Source: UBA4416 sp943362175 (GTDB taxonomy: Bacteria; Bacteroidota; Bacteroidia; B-17B0; Aurantibacillaceae). Taken from it: a DNA stretch of 64,000 nt. The stretch covers positions 1 through 64,000 of the forward strand of contig CALRIU020000017.1 in the NCBI GenBank assembly GCA_943362175.1. Direction: 5' to 3'. The position numbers and the translations under genes were made by a program. This document shows positions 52,701 through 59,004 of the stretch, one piece after another (the stretch's first letter is position 1; the number at the start of each line of letters is the position of its first letter). The notes below the pieces were generated by a model that was not told the DNA's origin, did not search any database, and saw nothing but the letters and a program-made list of their open reading frames with translations.

Positions 52701-53660
52701 GTGGCCTACTTCAATGGCAAACGGATTAACCTGAACGAAGGTGTGGACAAAGCCCGTGAATCGGGGCAAAAAGTGGAGCTGAGCGCCAACACCAGCGCAG
52801 GAATTACAGCAGGAGCCAATGTGCCCCGTAATAGCGCTCCTCCGGTTGCCAACACCACAGGCAATACCGCCGACAGCCAGCCTGCAGAGATCACCAACGA
52901 GCTGGAGAAGATGAACGGCTTGCTGTATACCGTACAGATCGGTGTGTATTCCAAACAGGTAACCAGGGCGCAACTCTCGAACCTCAGGCCGATCTATACG
53001 GAAAAACTGCCAAGCGGTTTGTACCGCTACACCGCCGGGATCTACAACCAAAGCAGCAAGCTCCTGGAGGATAAACGCAAGGTCGTAGAGCTCGGCGTGA
53101 AGGATGCCTTTGTATCGGCCTACTATAATGCAAAACGGATCCCTTTTGCGGAAGGACAGAAGCTCCAGGCGGAAAACAATAACCTGAAAATGGAAACGGA
53201 AAATCCGATCATTTTCCCCGGAACAACTGCAGCACCGGCCAATACGGCAGCAACGAATACCGCTGCTCCTGCCAACACCACCCCAACGGCAAATCCACCG
53301 GCTAATACTTCTGTGCCTGTATTCAACAATGGCGTGACGCAGGGCCCGGCCGCTACGGCCGACAACGGCGTGAAAACCGATGAAGCGGGTATTTCCTTCA
53401 AGGTGCAGATCGGCGCTTATAAAAACCAGGTGCCGAATGATGTGGCTTCCAGGTTCATGAACATCAAAACCTGGCCGGTAAATAATATCATGATCAATGG
53501 CCTGTACATTTATAGCATCGGGAATTTCAACGCGCCGGCCTTCGCCCAAAAGTTAAAGGATGAAGCCGTAGCCCTGGGCATTACGGATGCCTTTGTAACC
53601 GTGTATAAAGACGGCAAAAAGCTGTACGGCGCCGAGGCCTTACAGTACCTGAACAAATAG
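46710..53660 (+). CDS. Giant envelope protein: TPR, PD40, CRD-like, coiled coils and three SPOR-like domains
   Basis: A 2316-residue exported protein. The signal peptide (about 17-36) is followed by TPR-like repeats (about 40-165, ANTLFEAEDYNASYKLYSQ). PD40 propeller blades follow (about 211-360, YPFLHPNGRTLYFSSKG and ILFVTDSLEKTAFFSTG), then a carboxypeptidase-regulatory-like beta-domain (about 365-435). That order matches the front of PorE, a T9SS component that ends in an OmpA-type peptidoglycan domain. Here a long region of coiled coils and N/T-rich linkers follows (about 500-1905), with a duplicated segment at about 998-1228 and 1478-1698. The C-terminus carries three SPOR-like domains (about 1931-2010, 2071-2145 and 2228-2316; FKVQIGAFKN, YTVQIGVYSK, FKVQIGAYKN). 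SPOR domains bind denuded peptidoglycan glycans. The likely role is a periplasmic scaffold; the details are inference. TTG start at 46710 or 46716. Confidence 0.85.
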   Translation: MELSLNPFKHIIGVRNIHLAFLYVLVSFFISSTAFSQVKNEDELKKQANTLFEAEDYNASYKLYSQLVSLYPKDPEYNYRLGVCMLFTEPDKKKPFTYFQIALKNPAEAPKDAKFYLAKTYHVNYKFDDAIKLYNEYKQTAGAASVKRLQVDREIAACRNGKRLLSNLSDLVVISKKQLNEADYFRSYDIKDIGGKLLVKPEDFKTGADKKKKDNSVVYLPRSGERVYYSSYGDNGSNGRDIYFVNRLPNGSWSKPQPMPAPVNTEYDDDYPFLHPNGRTLYFSSKGHNSMGGYDVFKTTYDPETQSWSKPENMEFPINSPDDDILFVTDSLEKTAFFSTGRYSPYGKIDVLKINTERRPMNFAVLKGTVVKEDVAQSLLSKITVKDMSNGAIVGTYQAKENGDYYMELPNGGKFIFTVETPGLTTQSDGVQMPLAYSLKPYKQVISYEQKVLKIINYFDGQIADENYSMMIDLIEKKAKLEVNENDPYNSGLKTSSPNTNATATKTNTTSAVSTTNPTAQGDNTTSAKNSSNNTNKNVTNEQLLAIAKTDAIEADNESKNLKQEAQDAFDLATQKTAEAVSLQKQVDEATTNLNSITDVAKKNEETIKINQLKEDAKMATNIATTATELAKKLEMDANQKKQEAELTNQYIKELEAITKNKNNKEALAKLEQIQKQLDDLSKQKNQSDELISSIKAELELKQNELKKTENKNNEILKEISLLKDESKNLESDLTNETDKSLKENINAQIRELNNDIDAKNKELTNNNQKIASLQSQVDGLNQELTISSKILNEDNNSTVAVNTSNANNKSGTGNTTAIDNNQNTSAENNSLSYEGITKKYDTQVSSKKIDTSSKEELGAQNQILKDYNKEINELVALDKNQLSKTKNDAEKKKLNVEIKELEKQKAKNDQLMASNNNALKKLDSQPIASNTTTAGNTTATTTLAANGGDETASSNTTAATTAGDPGNTAATNTLSSGNAPGNQGGAGIQPINTSASADNSAYLNDLNKLKNGLSANSGQATANFDYNNYLEAGSLALKQTADKKFEAARQNESNLNALIAKTESDLKANSGGKADVLVNEAEALNNKAFEQRKESAGKSGEEKNALIAQALENEKLAVDKKLQASDIQKKNNQNSFDSNSRTLAELQKLSASKTSNDISQANLLADEAAINFSQAQKIRDESNAYPSGAARLGGLGNAEEKESEALAKQQKAIQLLAKANPSYNVKPDSPGSDPGAAIANVNNEINKTAQTQIDAYSALSKANQNELKLKSDKLSKNPALKQNTTATGLKNEADKLNKDANAFNAQASKAATPSEKAELLLKANDNEIAALKKLNEAADLLANSGNAIAVNTNTSTSSTDNNTTANNRTATTTSATPVNTTTATVAATNSTNPGNTSASETNTTSTAANNTSGTNPSTDTNSGNTAANNRTASNNQNSTATPTTAGTANATAVANTTSQEEPGNTISSTTVTPQSTDVNADVAKLKSGLNNPAESTLTNFNTYTNTEAISLKEKAAEKINAALNEDKNISASLDNVKQIASSSPSQSLSQENINSSIAEAEQMNDQAYELRKGSVSKSAEEKEKDLQQARDLESKAIARKIEAADKQKQLNAATFDANNQSLNELADMAKGKNIGELSTAGMQMDEAILYFNQGKKLREETNAYPTDAAKLGGLSNAEEKETWALSKQKALLDTYKKYFSNYTPKVVNASTQSPQAVAKLNETRATLNTNNQLHSDGLLLLSQAIEKEYKDRLAALPANLKGNNLALKTKAQELYKKYQSQLAQANQAKDAATKKELLINANKNGQDAISLLNQVTAAGNAVTTNNASQNNNNSAANTTATANSTAANSGNANRNNTTTSGNNTTANTNAGNASSTANNTGNANRNNSNNTGNAGNTAPVVKLNVEGLEVKTNNAYSDNNPIPLDEKIPDGLVFKVQIGAFKNALPNTTFKGLSPVIAQSTPNGYIRYMAGNFEKYESANAVKNDLKNLGYNDAFVVAYFNGKRINLNEGVDKARESGQKVELSANTSAGITAGANVPRNSAPPVANTTGNTADSQPAEITNELEKMNGLLYTVQIGVYSKQVTRAQLSNLRPIYTEKLPSGLYRYTAGIYNQSSKLLEDKRKVVELGVKDAFVSAYYNAKRIPFAEGQKLQAENNNLKMETENPIIFPGTTAAPANTAATNTAAPANTTPTANPPANTSVPVFNNGVTQGPAATADNGVKTDEAGISFKVQIGAYKNQVPNDVASRFMNIKTWPVNNIMINGLYIYSIGNFNAPAFAQKLKDEAVALGITDAFVTVYKDGKKLYGAEALQYLNK

Positions 53661-53670
53661 AAAAAAAGCA

Positions 53671-53678
53671 TATCTTTG
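53671..53678 (+). promoter_or_regulatory. -7 element of clpS, 4 nt before the start codon
   Basis: TATCTTTG matches TAnnTTTG, 4 nt before the ATG at 53683 and within the 22-bp gap after the giant gene. Confidence 0.55.
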
Positions 53679-53682
53679 TGGC

Positions 53683-53967
53683 ATGGTTTTAAGCAATTAC
53701 GATACGGAAGAATTAGTCGTAGAGGATGTTCTTACAAAAGAAGCCGAACAGAACACCATCATTTTATTTAACGACGATGTGAACACCTTTGAATGGGTGA
53801 TTGAGTGCCTGATGAACTATTGCGGTCATGATGCTGTGCAGGCCGAGCAGTGTGCCTACATCGTGCATTATACCGGAAAATGCGGGGTCAAAAAAGGAAC
53901 CCTCGATACCCTGGAACCGATCTGCTCTGCACTTTTGCAAAAAGGCCTGAGCGCAGAGATCAACTGA
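53683..53967 (+). CDS. clpS: ATP-dependent Clp protease adaptor ClpS
   Basis: A 94-residue adaptor that recognises N-degrons (bulky N-terminal residues) and hands substrates to the ClpAP protease. The core is NTIILFNDDVNTFEWVIECL with the conserved NDD loop at about 30-33, then HDAVQAEQCAYIVHYTGKCG with the his/tyr-rich helix and KKGTLDTLEPI. The position of the peptide-binding pocket residues is consistent with the family. No Clp ATPase is nearby. Its own -7 box lies 4 nt before the ATG, so it need not depend on transcription from the giant gene. Confidence 0.9.
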   Translation: MVLSNYDTEELVVEDVLTKEAEQNTIILFNDDVNTFEWVIECLMNYCGHDAVQAEQCAYIVHYTGKCGVKKGTLDTLEPICSALLQKGLSAEIN

Positions 53968-54055
53968 TCCTTCTTCGTTTCTTCCTTCAATTTTCATCGG
54001 ATGCCGTATGGGGTTTTGCCACCATTTGCAGCGATTGCAACGTTTTTTTCACCGT

Positions 54056-54115
54056 CAGGTAATTTACATTACTTGCTTACAGGTATTTTTTCATGCGGCA
54101 GGACGTGTAATTTTG
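54056..54115 (+). promoter_or_regulatory. Operator and promoter of the 54157 gene
   Basis: A near-perfect inverted repeat TACTTG-CTTA-CAGGTA (54070-54085, one mismatch) and an extra CAGGTA half-site (54056-54061) lie upstream of the -7 element TAATTTTG (54108-54115). The CAGGTA box starts 28 bp before the -7 box. The same layout occurs at 57488-57534. Confidence 0.6.
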
Positions 54116-54156
54116 CAAGGCATCCCCAGTGTAAAAACAATAAAACACGATCCTGC

Positions 54157-54708
54157 ATGAGAACCTTATGTTTACTGGCGCTTGCTCTATTCTCCTTCGG
54201 CCTGAAAGCCGCCCCGGCAACCTTTACGGTATCTTACACCACTACAGTCAATATCAGCTGTGCAGTGGGCGACACCCTGAAATTTTACGGAAACGGCAAC
54301 GACCATTACATCGTCAATGTGAACGCCGCCACCATTATCAATTCCACATCCGTTCCTACAGCTCCCTATTACATCGGCAGGCATATAGTAACAAGTTCTG
54401 ATACCTCCTATGCGATCGGGCGGATGAGCCAGGGCATGCGATCAGGAAAAATCACCGTTATAAACGCGACAAGCATGTTTGAAGTTGCTGCTGCCTCTAT
54501 CGGTAACCCTTATCCTAATCCGGTGGCAAAACTGCTCTCCATTCCGGCGGCAGCCGATCAGCAGGCAGAGATCCTGTCGGCAGAAGGAAAACCGGTAATG
54601 ACCGTGCCTGTAACGAAAGGAACAAATACCATCGACCTGGGCCATCTCCCCAAAGGCCTTTACTTCATTCGCCTCGATGGCAAGACCGGAAAAATTATCC
54701 GGGAGTAA
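54157..54708 (+). CDS. Small secreted T9SS type A protein, possible beta-sandwich
   Basis: A 183-residue exported protein. ATG 54157 gives the signal peptide MRTLCLLALALFSFGLKA; the frame stays open from 54001 without protein-like character. A domain of about 85 residues (TFTVSYTTTVNISCAVGDTL and KFYGNGNDHYIVNVNAA) may be a cupredoxin-like or other beta-sandwich fold, but the canonical copper ligands are not evident. The last about 75 residues form a sorting domain with GKPVMTVPVTKGTNTIDLG and KGLYFIRLDGKTGKII, almost the same as in the protein at 54909, so that the sorting module is shared while the front domains differ. It is preceded by the palindrome operator at 54056-54115. Confidence 0.8.
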   Translation: MRTLCLLALALFSFGLKAAPATFTVSYTTTVNISCAVGDTLKFYGNGNDHYIVNVNAATIINSTSVPTAPYYIGRHIVTSSDTSYAIGRMSQGMRSGKITVINATSMFEVAAASIGNPYPNPVAKLLSIPAAADQQAEILSAEGKPVMTVPVTKGTNTIDLGHLPKGLYFIRLDGKTGKIIRE

Positions 54709-54711
54709 ATG

Positions 54712-54781
54712 TACCTGGGCGCAGGTAGTGGATTCACGCCCTGAACAGGCATATAGCATTCAGGCATCTCTCTTAGCTTTG
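54712..54781 (+). promoter_or_regulatory. Operator and possible promoter of the 54909 gene
   Basis: Perfect TACCTG-GGCG-CAGGTA (54712-54727), 3 bp after the stop of the 54157 gene, followed by TAGCTTTG (54774-54781). The spacing from CAGGTA to this -7 box is 52 bp, larger than at the other two sites. The leader would be about 120 nt. Confidence 0.55.
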
Positions 54782-54908
54782 AACCGGACTAAACAAGACC
54801 TTTTCTTTTGTGTCCGTGTAAACCCGCAGATTACAAATTGCGGTCTCTACATTTTTCCTCTCAATCACAAGTGTCCTGTTTTTTTTAAAACCACCTAAAA
54901 CCATACAT

Positions 54909-56090
54909 ATGAAAACACGCTCCTTCCTAATAGCGGCCATTGCATTCGCTACGGCTTCATTTTCTCAAACCCAAACGCGCCCGGACTTTTTCGGGCAAAC
55001 ATTGCAGCTACAGGCTGCCCGCGCCACAACACTCATCAGCTTAAAAGATAGCAGCTATTGGCAATCGAGTTGGAATAAGGCCGCAAATACCTGGGATTTT
55101 ACTCACAGGAATATCTATCACTACAATTCCTTTTATAAAGAAGATGGTAACGTTTCTTCGAACGATGCCGGCAGTGGCTGGATACCTGATGAGAATGCCA
55201 AAAACTACGTGTATGACAGCAATCACCGTTTGCAGGAAGTAACGTTTGAAGGGTGGAACAGCGGCTGGAGCAATTATTATAAACATACTTACACCTATGA
55301 TGCGGCCGGCAACCTGCTTACCCAAACAGACCTGGTATGGCTCTCCGGAGCCTGGAGAAACAGTTATCAATCGAGCTTCAGCTATTCCGGTAACCAACGC
55401 ACCATGGCCTTGTATAAATATTGGGATGCGCCAAGCAATAGCTGGATCAACTCGATGCGTACCACCTTCGTCTATACCGGTACCCAGCTCACGTCGAGCA
55501 CAGACGAAGACTGGAATGCGACAAGCTGGACAAACGCGATGAGAAGAACAAATTTTGTATACGCGGGCGCCGATCTGCTATCCTATGATTTCGAGATGTG
55601 GGATCCGGGCCTGGGGGCCTTCGAGCTCAAAACCAGGACATCTTTTACCTACGACAGCAATAGCCACATGCTGATGTCCTATCTTGAGGTATGGAACGTT
55701 CCGACGACAACCTGGGAAAAATCGACGAGAACTTCTTATAGCTACGACACCGCATGGAACCAGACACAGATCATGGAAGAACACTGGGATGCTTCTACCA
55801 ATAATTGGGAAAACAGCAGCCTCATCCAGAATTACTATACGACCGGTACGGTTGGCATACGTGAGCATTCCCTACAGGGAGGCCTCTTGCTTTATCCCTG
55901 CCCGGTAGTCAGCCAGCTGAACATTTCTGCCGGCGCCGACCAGGAAGCAGAGCTCTGGTCGACAGAAGGACGGCTAATCATGGTTACGCCGGTAAAGAAA
56001 GGCATCAATACGATTGATCTCAGCGGAATTTCCAAAGGCCTGTATTTCATCAGGCTCGATGGGAAGACCGGTAAAGTAATCAAAGAATAA
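54909..56090 (+). CDS. Secreted repeat protein of a paralogous T9SS family (copy 1)
   Basis: A 393-residue exported protein with signal peptide MKTRSFLIAAIAFATASFSQ. The body is made of about seven repeats of about 40 residues with alternating W and Y/T-rich strands, each with a Y-T-Y-D core and a W-containing turn (for example KHTYTYDAAGNLLTQTDLVW), reminiscent of YD/RHS-like repeats without the full YD consensus. It ends in the type A sorting domain with GRLIMVTPVKKGINTIDLSG and KGLYFIRLDGKTGKVI. Two paralogues follow at 56179 and 57650. The function is unknown; surface adhesion or polymer binding are conceivable. The operator palindrome lies at 54712. Confidence 0.85.
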   Translation: MKTRSFLIAAIAFATASFSQTQTRPDFFGQTLQLQAARATTLISLKDSSYWQSSWNKAANTWDFTHRNIYHYNSFYKEDGNVSSNDAGSGWIPDENAKNYVYDSNHRLQEVTFEGWNSGWSNYYKHTYTYDAAGNLLTQTDLVWLSGAWRNSYQSSFSYSGNQRTMALYKYWDAPSNSWINSMRTTFVYTGTQLTSSTDEDWNATSWTNAMRRTNFVYAGADLLSYDFEMWDPGLGAFELKTRTSFTYDSNSHMLMSYLEVWNVPTTTWEKSTRTSYSYDTAWNQTQIMEEHWDASTNNWENSSLIQNYYTTGTVGIREHSLQGGLLLYPCPVVSQLNISAGADQEAELWSTEGRLIMVTPVKKGINTIDLSGISKGLYFIRLDGKTGKVIKE

Positions 56091-56101
56091 AGCGAAAACC
56101 T

Positions 56102-56132
56102 GAGGCAGCGACTTATGAAAAGAAGCTGCCTC
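56102..56132 (+). terminator. Hairpin between copies 1 and 2 of the paralogue array
   Basis: GAGGCAGC (56102-56109) and GCTGCCTC (56125-56132) form a stem with a 15-nt loop. The U-tract is missing, so this may be a weak terminator or an mRNA-stabilising hairpin. Confidence 0.45.
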
Positions 56133-56178
56133 TCCATACACATGTCATACATCCCTTTACATTCAAAACCAATACCTC

Positions 56179-57381
56179 ATGAACACACTACTATTTGTAG
56201 CAGCCTGTACCGTCACCGCGCCTGTCTTTTCGCAATCCGCCCTGCCTGACGGCAATTCGTTTTTTTTACAAAACGCGGCAGCAACAAACACGGTTAGCTT
56301 ATTGGACAGCGTTATTAATTATAATAACTGGAACAGCAACAGCAATGACTGGAATTCTGCCATCAAATCTATCTACTATTACAATGCATTCTACAAAGAG
56401 GAAGCTGAGGATATGTATACCCGCATGGGGACTATCTGGCAGCACATGCAGATGGCGGTGAATTATACGTATGATGCCAACCACAATATCCTTGAAAAGA
56501 TCTACGAGAAAAATGTCGGCAACATCTGGACCCAGGATCGCAGGAACACCTATACCTATGATGGATCAAACAATCTGCTGACAAGCCTGCAACAGGTTAA
56601 CAACGGAAGCGCCTGGGTTAATCAGAATTATATCATTTATACCTACTCCGGCAACAAGCAAACCTCCTACACCTTCCAATCCTGGAACACCGGAACCAGT
56701 ACCTGGGATAATGTGTCCAGGCGCTTTTACATCTATAATTCAAATGACACGCTTATTTCCCAAACGGTCGAAATCTGGAATTCGGGAGCCTGGGTAAACA
56801 GCACCAGAGGTAGTAACTATGTATACAGCGGCGGAGATCTGATTGCTTATGAAACGGAAACCTGGAACACATCGACATCTTCCTATGAACCCGGCTGGAA
56901 AACGTCTAATACCTATAACACCAACCATCGGGTTCTGAACAGCCGCAGTGTGAAATGGAATGCCGCAACTTCCTCCTGGGATAATAATCAGAACAACGAT
57001 TTTGTATATGCTCCTAATGGCACAATAGCCAGCAATCTTTTACAAATCTGGGATGCAACTTCTTCCATCTGGAAAAATCAGGTGAAAACCCTGTATTATT
57101 ACCGGACAGGATACGTGGGCCTGAATGAATTTTCTGCTGAAAAACGCAATCTTTTTATCTCTCCCAATCCCTGCACCGATCAGCTCACGCTTTCCGTTTC
57201 GGGCAATGAGGCAATGTCAACGGCCACAGTCAGGGACCTTTCCGGAAAAACCGTGCTGACCTGTGAAACGCAGCAGGCAGAGTATCTCCGCATTGGTGTG
57301 GGAGCGCTTCAGCCGGGAATGTACTTTGTGGAGGTCAGGAATGAACAAGGCTCCTTCAACGGGAAATTCATTAAAAACTGA
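56179..57381 (+). CDS. Secreted repeat protein of a paralogous T9SS family (copy 2)
   Basis: A 400-residue paralogue of the products at 54909 and 57650 with the same plan: an N-terminal signal peptide (MNTLLFVAACTVTAPVFSQ), about seven repeats with W-N-S-x-W and Y-Y/T-Y-x-x (NTYTYDGSNNLLTSLQQV, IIYTYSGNKQTSYTFQSW), and a type A sorting domain (LFISPNPCTDQLTLSVSG) at the end. The sorting domain differs clearly from that of copy 1. No TACCTG-N4-CAGGTA palindrome or good -7 element is visible in the 88 bp upstream, so it is probably transcribed from the promoter of copy 1, past the hairpin at 56102-56132. Confidence 0.85.
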   Translation: MNTLLFVAACTVTAPVFSQSALPDGNSFFLQNAAATNTVSLLDSVINYNNWNSNSNDWNSAIKSIYYYNAFYKEEAEDMYTRMGTIWQHMQMAVNYTYDANHNILEKIYEKNVGNIWTQDRRNTYTYDGSNNLLTSLQQVNNGSAWVNQNYIIYTYSGNKQTSYTFQSWNTGTSTWDNVSRRFYIYNSNDTLISQTVEIWNSGAWVNSTRGSNYVYSGGDLIAYETETWNTSTSSYEPGWKTSNTYNTNHRVLNSRSVKWNAATSSWDNNQNNDFVYAPNGTIASNLLQIWDATSSIWKNQVKTLYYYRTGYVGLNEFSAEKRNLFISPNPCTDQLTLSVSGNEAMSTATVRDLSGKTVLTCETQQAEYLRIGVGALQPGMYFVEVRNEQGSFNGKFIKN

Positions 57382-57487
57382 TCTTCCAGGAAACACGGAT
57401 CTATCCTCTTTACCCACGCTTTTGACAAGGCGCTTATACCAGCCCTGACCAGGCAGTAACTCAAAGTTTACAGGCGGAAGCGTTAAT

Positions 57488-57534
57488 TACCTGACCGCAG
57501 GTATTTTAGTTATCATTCTGCTATGGTAGCTTTG
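57488..57534 (+). promoter_or_regulatory. Operator and promoter of the 57650 gene
   Basis: Perfect TACCTG-ACCG-CAGGTA (57488-57503) and -7 element TAGCTTTG (57527-57534), identical to that before copy 1. The CAGGTA box starts 29 bp before the -7 box. The leader would be about 110 nt. Confidence 0.65.
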
Positions 57535-57649
57535 TGAGAGCTAAGCAAAACCACCAGCCCTTTTCTTTTTCAACCAACATTACCCCATTATGTGTGTGTG
57601 AAAGAAACACGTCCTTCCTGCACATCCCTTCATTTTAAAAACAAGTTTT

Positions 57650-58846
57650 ATGAACGCTAAATTACTTACTGCATTTCTATGCGGACTGGCTGCCTGCACA
57701 TGGGCGCAATCTTCCAATCAAAGCCGGTTAAACATCCAACTCGCTTCAGCCGCCTCTTCCTCAGTTGCGCTACTCGACAGCAATGTGATTTTCGACGGCT
57801 GGAATCCGGCACAAAACAAGTGGGGTTACTCCTTCAAATTGGCATACAGCTACAACACTTACAACAAGGAAGACGGCGAAGTTATGTACAATTTAACCAC
57901 GGCTGGCTGGCAGGATGCCGCACGCTATGCCAACTACCAATTTGACAGCCAACACAACTGCCTCGAAAAAATTTACGAATTATTTTATAATCACAGCTGG
58001 AATCTCTCTTCCAAAGAACAATCGACCTACGACGCCACAAACCATGAATTAACCCACCTTTATCTGAGTTACACTGGCAGCGCCTGGAATAATGATCGTC
58101 AGGATAGCAATACCTATACGGGCAACAATTTAGCTACCCACACCGTTCAACTGTGGGATGTGAATACCATGGCATGGAAAAACTGGTTCAGGGAAAGCCA
58201 TACCTACAACACCAGCGATCAACAGATTTCGCAACTGACTGAAAGATGGAAAGGCGGTGCCTGGGTCGACTCAACCCTGGAAACCCACTACGTGTACAGC
58301 GGTACTGACCTGATAAGCCTTGAGATAGAAGCCTGGGATACGCTATCCCACAGTTTCAAAGCAAACTATAAGTATACCTATTCTTACGATGTTAATCACC
58401 ACCTGCAAAATTTACTCATCGAGAAATGGGATGCTACCACCAATACCTGGAAAAATGACAAAAAAGCAGACTATACAACGGATGCCAGTGGCAACATCAA
58501 CAGTTTTCTGGCCAGGGACTGGAACGCTGGCTCAAGCACATGGGTTAACGCATACAAATCTTTATACTACTACAGAAACGGCATCACCGGTATCGGCGAA
58601 AGCGGAAGCAATAAACACTCTCCCGGTGTATCGCCTAACCCGGCCACGACGTTTGTAGAAATTAGCGGAGCCGACTGGCCGGCCACGGTATACCTAAGCG
58701 ACCTTTCAGGAAAAGTGCTGATCAGTGAGCAGGTAGAAGATGCAACCAAAGCCAAAATAGATATCGGATCGCTGGCTCCGGGCCTTTACCTGCTCAACAT
58801 AACGACCCCAAAAGAGCGGTTCAACAGAAAAATCATCAAACAATAG
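57650..58846 (+). CDS. Secreted repeat protein of a paralogous T9SS family (copy 3)
   Basis: A 398-residue paralogue of the two genes before it. It has a signal peptide (MNAKLLTAFLCGLAACTWAQ), W/Y-rich repeats (YKYTYSYDVNHHLQNLLIEK and similar), and a type A sorting domain (PGVSPNPATTFVEISG, GLYLLNITTP). The strongest operator/promoter pair of the cluster is upstream. Divergence among the three copies is high outside the repeat signature, so the duplication is old or the sequences evolve quickly. The function is unknown. Confidence 0.85.
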   Translation: MNAKLLTAFLCGLAACTWAQSSNQSRLNIQLASAASSSVALLDSNVIFDGWNPAQNKWGYSFKLAYSYNTYNKEDGEVMYNLTTAGWQDAARYANYQFDSQHNCLEKIYELFYNHSWNLSSKEQSTYDATNHELTHLYLSYTGSAWNNDRQDSNTYTGNNLATHTVQLWDVNTMAWKNWFRESHTYNTSDQQISQLTERWKGGAWVDSTLETHYVYSGTDLISLEIEAWDTLSHSFKANYKYTYSYDVNHHLQNLLIEKWDATTNTWKNDKKADYTTDASGNINSFLARDWNAGSSTWVNAYKSLYYYRNGITGIGESGSNKHSPGVSPNPATTFVEISGADWPATVYLSDLSGKVLISEQVEDATKAKIDIGSLAPGLYLLNITTPKERFNRKIIKQ

Positions 58847-58885
58847 CTCATCTCTATAACCTGCTATCAATCTGTTTACTTTCCG

Positions 58886-58916
58886 GTATGGCAAGACCTT
58901 AAAGGTCTTGCCATAC
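58886..58916. repeat. Long palindrome after the paralogue array, possible terminator
   Basis: Arms of 15 bp, GTATGGCAAGACCTT (58886-58900) and AAGGTCTTGCCATAC (58902-58916), with a one-base loop, followed by GTGTTTTT. This perfect stem may be a terminator of the 57650 gene and also resembles dispersed palindromes such as that at 18959-18990. Confidence 0.65.
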
Positions 58917-58990
58917 GTGTTTTTGGAGCATCCTTAAAAAAATATGCTTTTAAAATCAGGGATGGCACTCTATTTGAAAGCTTCTATGTT

Positions 58991-58998
58991 TACATTTG
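58991..58998 (+). promoter_or_regulatory. -7 element of the M48 gene, 6 nt before the start codon
   Basis: TACATTTG lies 6 nt before ATG 59005. A -33 TTTG at standard spacing is not seen, so confidence is moderate. Confidence 0.45.
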
Positions 58999-59004
58999 CC
59001 TATT

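Noticed and set aside
51978..53549. A long open frame of 523 codons on the minus strand inside the giant gene
   Set aside because: It is antisense to the SPOR region, lacks recognisable domains and is explained by the codon bias of the plus-strand gene, as are other antisense frames such as 14606-15415 and 1776-2225.
54001..54156. In-frame upstream extension of the 54157 gene
   Set aside because: It contains the operator and -7 box and lacks protein-like composition. The signal peptide begins at ATG 54157.
54157..54708. Cupredoxin with copper site in the small secreted protein
   Set aside because: A His is present in NDHYIVNV, but the Cys-x-x-His-x-x-Met ligand loop expected near the end of the domain is absent, so copper binding is not supported.
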